Source: a virus. Taken from it: a stretch of DNA of 22,751 nucleotides. Below the pieces are notes generated by a model, which was not told the DNA's origin, ran no database searches, and saw only the letters and a list, made by a program, of their open reading frames with translations. The stretch lies in the IMG/VR virus record IMGVR_UViG_3300049810_000318, positions 1 through 22,751 of that record. One strand, 5' to 3'. The first letter of the stretch is position 1; each line of letters begins with the position of its first letter. Shown piece by piece: positions 20,289 through 22,751 of the stretch. The position numbers and the translations under genes are program-made.

Positions 20289-20320
20289 GTTAAGTCCACC
20301 TTTTATTTAGTGGACTCAAC
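20289..20320 (-). promoter_or_regulatory. 11-bp inverted repeat with TAAATA in the loop
   Basis: On the minus strand GTTGAGTCCAC (20310-20320) pairs with GTGGACTTAAC (20289-20299) with one G-T pair. The 10-base loop begins TAAATA (20304-20309), the core of a T4-type late promoter. No T-run follows on the minus strand, so it is not a standard terminator. It may combine promoter and operator for the 123-aa gene and tRNAs, or be an RNA processing hairpin. Confidence 0.5.
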
Positions 20321-20330
20321 GGAAAGGTTT

Positions 20331-20720
20331 TTAAACTAAAGAACCGTAAACTTTGAAACTACCTGTTTCTAATTTTTCTACTTTTAATGAAAGTGTATAA
20401 CCTTCTGCATTTGTTTCAAACTCATCAAATGGTGTATCAACTGACTTACCAAAAGCATCCATTCTTTTATAAGAAACAGAATGATTACCACTTGTAGTAA
20501 AGTCGACATCTTCATCCATAGTTTCTTTGAACAGACCTAATTGATTAAGTTTTGCATCCATTTGATTGACTGCAGCTTCTACAGTCATGTATTCTGATGA
20601 TGCAGTATGTCCTAAGATTGCATTAATCTTTGCTTTTACTGATTCATCAGAAAGGTCGTATGGTGCATGAGTTGATGATAACCCTGAATCTTCGTTTAAA
20701 AAGTTTTTAAATGTTTTCAT
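20331..20720 (-). CDS. Candidate internal head protein, 129 aa
   Basis: The N-terminus MKTFKNFLNED is close to the capsid-targeting peptide of T4 internal proteins (MKTYQEFIAEA). It carries L-N-E, which fits the L/I-x-E cleavage rule of the T4 prohead protease gp21. The rest is an acidic helical and beta protein of unknown fold ending SFKVYGSLV. If the analogy holds, it is packed in the head, trimmed and injected with DNA. Several non-internal T4-like phage proteins share the MKTF start, so this is tentative. GGA lies seven bases before the ATG. Confidence 0.5.
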   Translation of the reverse strand: MKTFKNFLNEDSGLSSTHAPYDLSDESVKAKINAILGHTASSEYMTVEAAVNQMDAKLNQLGLFKETMDEDVDFTTSGNHSVSYKRMDAFGKSVDTPFDEFETNAEGYTLSLKVEKLETGSFKVYGSLV

Positions 20721-20724
20721 ATTA

Positions 20725-20988
20725 TTATCCGTTTATTGCAACACCAACACCAAGTACTTCTGCACTAGCAGAGAATACTTCATCAGTAGGACTTTTCTGA
20801 ATAACTTCAGTCTTTCCACCACCTAGTGTAAATGTTCCGATTAATACATTTGCAGAAGTTTCTACAGACATTAATCTATTTGTTGTGCCAGAGTTAACAA
20901 CCCTGACTGCAGTTGAACTACCGAAGTTAGAACCGTTTCCAGTTCCAACTCCACATGCAGTCTCTGATTGTAATAACTTATATCTCAT
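20725..20988 (-). CDS. Conserved small virion-type protein, 87 aa
   Basis: An all-beta-looking protein rich in Gly, Ser, Thr and Val, starting MRYKLLQSETACGVGTGNGS. From memory, MRYxLL-starting proteins of this size occur with structural genes in cyanophages and other marine T4-like phages. A decorating or neck function is possible but not shown. GAGG lies eight bases before the ATG. It is followed by the candidate internal protein gene. Confidence 0.65.
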   Translation of the reverse strand: MRYKLLQSETACGVGTGNGSNFGSSTAVRVVNSGTTNRLMSVETSANVLIGTFTLGGGKTEVIQKSPTDEVFSASAEVLGVGVAING

Positions 20989-21001
20989 GATTTATCCTCT
21001 A

Positions 21002-21286
21002 TTAACTATCTGATAATACTGTATCGTCATCTATTGCAGCAGTGTTAACATCATCATCATGGTCAAAGTCAGCAACGTCAGCACCCATTGAACCTGAAGA
21101 CATTGCAACCAATGTTTCAAATTGAGTTCTTGACCCTACTACCTTTCTTAATACCCAACCTTCAGAATTAACACCTGCACTAGCAGTAACTTCAGCTGTA
21201 TCAGCACCATAACATTCTGCTTTATCTGCAGTGTTAAGATATTTTGGTTTAGAAGCTTCGTTGTCTAATAATCCCCATAGTGCCAT
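21002..21286 (-). CDS. Conserved small structural-type protein, 94 aa
   Basis: It starts MALWGLLDNEASKPKYLNTA, a MALWG opening that recurs, from memory, in structural proteins of marine T4-like phages. The C-terminus is very acidic (DVADFDHDDDVNTAAIDDDT). A conserved GWVLRK segment lies in the middle. No enzymatic motif is seen. AGGAG lies seven bases before the ATG. It probably belongs to the virion gene block, but its exact position in the particle is unknown. Confidence 0.68.
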   Translation of the reverse strand: MALWGLLDNEASKPKYLNTADKAECYGADTAEVTASAGVNSEGWVLRKVVGSRTQFETLVAMSSGSMGADVADFDHDDDVNTAAIDDDTVLSDS

Positions 21287-21295
21287 TTTTTTCTC

Positions 21296-21841
21296 CTATT
21301 TTGAAACTCTTAATATTGTATCAAAAGTCTTTTTAAAAGACTTAGTGTCTTTTTGTAATAACTGTATGTATTTAGTTCTTAATGCTGGTTTAACCTTCAT
21401 TAATGTGTTATAAACTTTTGCAGCATCATCTGCTTTGACTTTACTCTTCTTGTTGTCGTCTGTTGAGACTTCACCATCTTTAGTTAAATCTCTAAAGTTT
21501 CCTAACTGAACTAATATGTTCTTATCTGCCCATGATTGAGTACCACTTGCACCCTTCATCTCTAGAGCATTCAGTGCATTTTGCATCACTTCATCTTCCG
21601 ATGCTTCTGAATACTTACCACCAGCCATTGTAGAAATCTTATTCAACTTTATACGAAGTTCTTTCTCATTCTTTGACTGTTGTACTGCACGTGCAATTTT
21701 TTTATTACCTGCATCAGACATCATTCCAAAATCACCAATCTTTTCCATGATTTTGTTAATCTCTTTTGCAGCCTTTTTAGAGTATCCGAGTTTCTTTATC
21801 TTCTCTCTAAAAACTTTAAGTCTTGCATCGACTTTATCCAT
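21296..21841 (-). CDS. Unknown helical protein, 181 aa
   Basis: Not recognised. It is a Lys-rich, helical protein (KVFREKIKKLGYSKKAAKEI near the start, YIQLLQKDTKSFKKTFDTIL near the end) with no signal or membrane span. AAGGA lies about six bases before the ATG at 21841. The sequence and neighbourhood suggest a DNA-associated or scaffold-like virion protein, which is inference only. Confidence 0.65.
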   Translation of the reverse strand: MDKVDARLKVFREKIKKLGYSKKAAKEINKIMEKIGDFGMMSDAGNKKIARAVQQSKNEKELRIKLNKISTMAGGKYSEASEDEVMQNALNALEMKGASGTQSWADKNILVQLGNFRDLTKDGEVSTDDNKKSKVKADDAAKVYNTLMKVKPALRTKYIQLLQKDTKSFKKTFDTILRVSK

Positions 21842-21849
21842 AACTATCC

Positions 21850-22479
21850 TTATTCTGAAAGTTCTGAAAAGACATCTTCTATTTCATCTGCATCCATTAA
21901 GAATACGTCTGATTTTAGTAGAGCAATAATATTCTTTTTATCTCCTGAGATATCTGCAGAAGTATTTGAAGTTGTTTTAATCTTTACTCTATACTTTTTC
22001 TCAACTTTTTTTTTGAATGCATCACTTCCCATGAAGTCTGCATCTATAGTAGTTTTACCTTTCATATCAAGTTTTTCTTCTATAGATTCGTTTGCTAGTT
22101 GTAATGCTTTTGCTACATTCTTATTTTTTGATAACCCTTTTTTGATTGCTTCAATTCTTTTAACTGCACCTGTCATATTACCACCCATTGAGGATGCAAT
22201 ATCTATTGCCTTTTGAATCATTGCAGACATAGAAACTTCATCAACAGTTTCTTCTTTGACTCCATCTTTACCTTTTTCATCATCAGAGTTATAGTTTTTG
22301 TCTATGTAATCAAAAAACTCTTTCTTCTTTGCATCGTCAAGTTCTGCTGGTGATGTAACACCAAACTTCTTTAATGCACTGTCAAAGAACTTTTTGTATT
22401 CTGCAGAGTTCTCTACAACTTTTCTAGATGCTTCTAATAGGTCATCTGATAACCCTAGTTTATGTCCTGTAAAACTCAT
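21850..22479 (-). CDS. Unknown helical protein, 209 aa
   Basis: A charged, helical protein starting MSFTGHKLGLSDDLLEASRK. The segment KKKEFFDYIDKNY resembles short stretches in several T4-like phage structural proteins, from memory. The central EETVDEVSMSAMIQKAIDIA contains an L/I/V-x-E-like context but no firm protease site. The C-terminal third (KTTIDADFMGSDAFKKKVEK) could be a small alpha/beta domain. It overlaps the upstream partial gene as ATGA. No enzymatic function is visible. Confidence 0.65.
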   Translation of the reverse strand: MSFTGHKLGLSDDLLEASRKVVENSAEYKKFFDSALKKFGVTSPAELDDAKKKEFFDYIDKNYNSDDEKGKDGVKEETVDEVSMSAMIQKAIDIASSMGGNMTGAVKRIEAIKKGLSKNKNVAKALQLANESIEEKLDMKGKTTIDADFMGSDAFKKKVEKKYRVKIKTTSNTSADISGDKKNIIALLKSDVFLMDADEIEDVFSELSE

Positions 22480-22751
22480 TGTTCTAATTCTCCTTTGTCG
22501 AAATAATTAAATAATTTTTCTTTATTGTCTTCATTAAGTTCCATTGATTTTGCAAGTCTACCTAACATATTCTTTTCTGTCAACTTTTCTATTGTTTTTT
22601 CTACTGAAAGTTTTTCTTCTACAACTTCAACTTCTTCAGGTATTGGTTTAACACCTGCATCTTTGAACATTGCCATCAGTTTGTTATTGGTAGGTAATGT
22701 AATCTTCTTCTCTTTACCTAACTGAGCAACTAACTTTTCAAATCCTTTTGG
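22476..22751 (-). CDS. Partial gene, C-terminal 91 residues, unknown
   Basis: The frame is open from the right edge, so the gene continues outside the window. An internal Met at 22676 is probably not the start, because 25 further codons upstream read without a stop (PKGFEKLVAQLGKEKKITLP). The visible part is acidic and helical, with VEVVEEKLSVEKTIEKLTEK and a C-terminal LFNYFDKGELEQ that echoes the FFDYIDK segment of the next protein. It may be a related structural or scaffold-like protein. The stop overlaps the next start (ATGA). Confidence 0.65.
   Translation of the reverse strand, partial: PKGFEKLVAQLGKEKKITLPTNNKLMAMFKDAGVKPIPEEVEVVEEKLSVEKTIEKLTEKNMLGRLAKSMELNEDNKEKLFNYFDKGELEQ

Noticed and set aside
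21680-22216. Plus-strand ORF of 178 codons, rich in Phe, Ser and Ile
   Set aside because: It is antisense to two well-supported minus-strand genes. The Phe/Ser richness is the mirror of Lys- and Glu-rich coding.

Overview
The window looks like part of the genome of an AT-rich, T4-like marine bacteriophage (myovirus) that infects a Gram-negative, probably proteobacterial, host. The evidence is a T4 gp61-type primase, a class Ia ribonucleotide reductase pair (NrdA/NrdB) with glutaredoxin, three tRNA genes with encoded CCA, many small overlapping genes joined by ATGA or TAATG junctions, a spanin-like pair, and small conserved proteins of the kind seen in marine T4-like phages and cyanophages. 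All supported genes are on the minus strand, so transcription runs from position 22751 towards 1. There is no integrase, transposase or CRISPR array, and no photosynthesis gene.

Layout in transcription order. 22751-19900: virion-type or unknown small proteins, including one whose N-terminus resembles the capsid-targeting peptide of T4 internal head proteins. 19897-19639: tRNA-Thr(UGU), tRNA-Ala(UGC) and tRNA-Ser(UGA), all reading NCA codons. 19607-16875: a conserved unknown protein, a soluble PAP2-type phosphatase, a coiled-coil membrane protein and a small acidic protein. 16827-10299: primase, nrdA, a 2-oxoglutarate (2OG)-Fe(II) oxygenase, nrdB, a QueC-like protein, two tiny membrane proteins and glutaredoxin, a nucleotide and replication block. 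10299-9566: small proteins and an HExxH metallopeptidase. 9561-3321: a HAD nucleotidase, four probable 2OG-Fe(II) oxygenases and one that has lost its metal ligands, a spanin-like pair, a string of tiny genes and a sulfotransferase. 3282-2680: an outer-membrane beta-barrel-like protein. 2364-459: two unknown proteins and a seventh 2OG-oxygenase-like protein. 458-1: noncoding, with decayed G-rich repeats and one promoter.

Regulation is unusually readable. Three sigma-70-like promoters share one geometry (TTGACA, 18-nt spacer, TATAAT-like box, 6 nt, then ATG). This predicts transcripts that begin on the start codon itself (leaderless mRNA). A perfect consensus promoter lies inside the 3' end of the primase gene and serves nrdA. 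The primase promoter's -10 box sits in the centre of a perfect 12-bp inverted repeat. A TAAATA motif resembling the T4 late promoter lies in or beside other inverted repeats near the tRNA genes.

The most distinctive biology is the oxygenase expansion, seven 2OG-oxygenase-fold proteins in under 13 kb. Five of them share a run with a sulfotransferase, which suggests an uncharacterised hydroxylation or sulfation programme. The target cannot be read from sequence. All family names come from motif recognition by eye, not from database searches.
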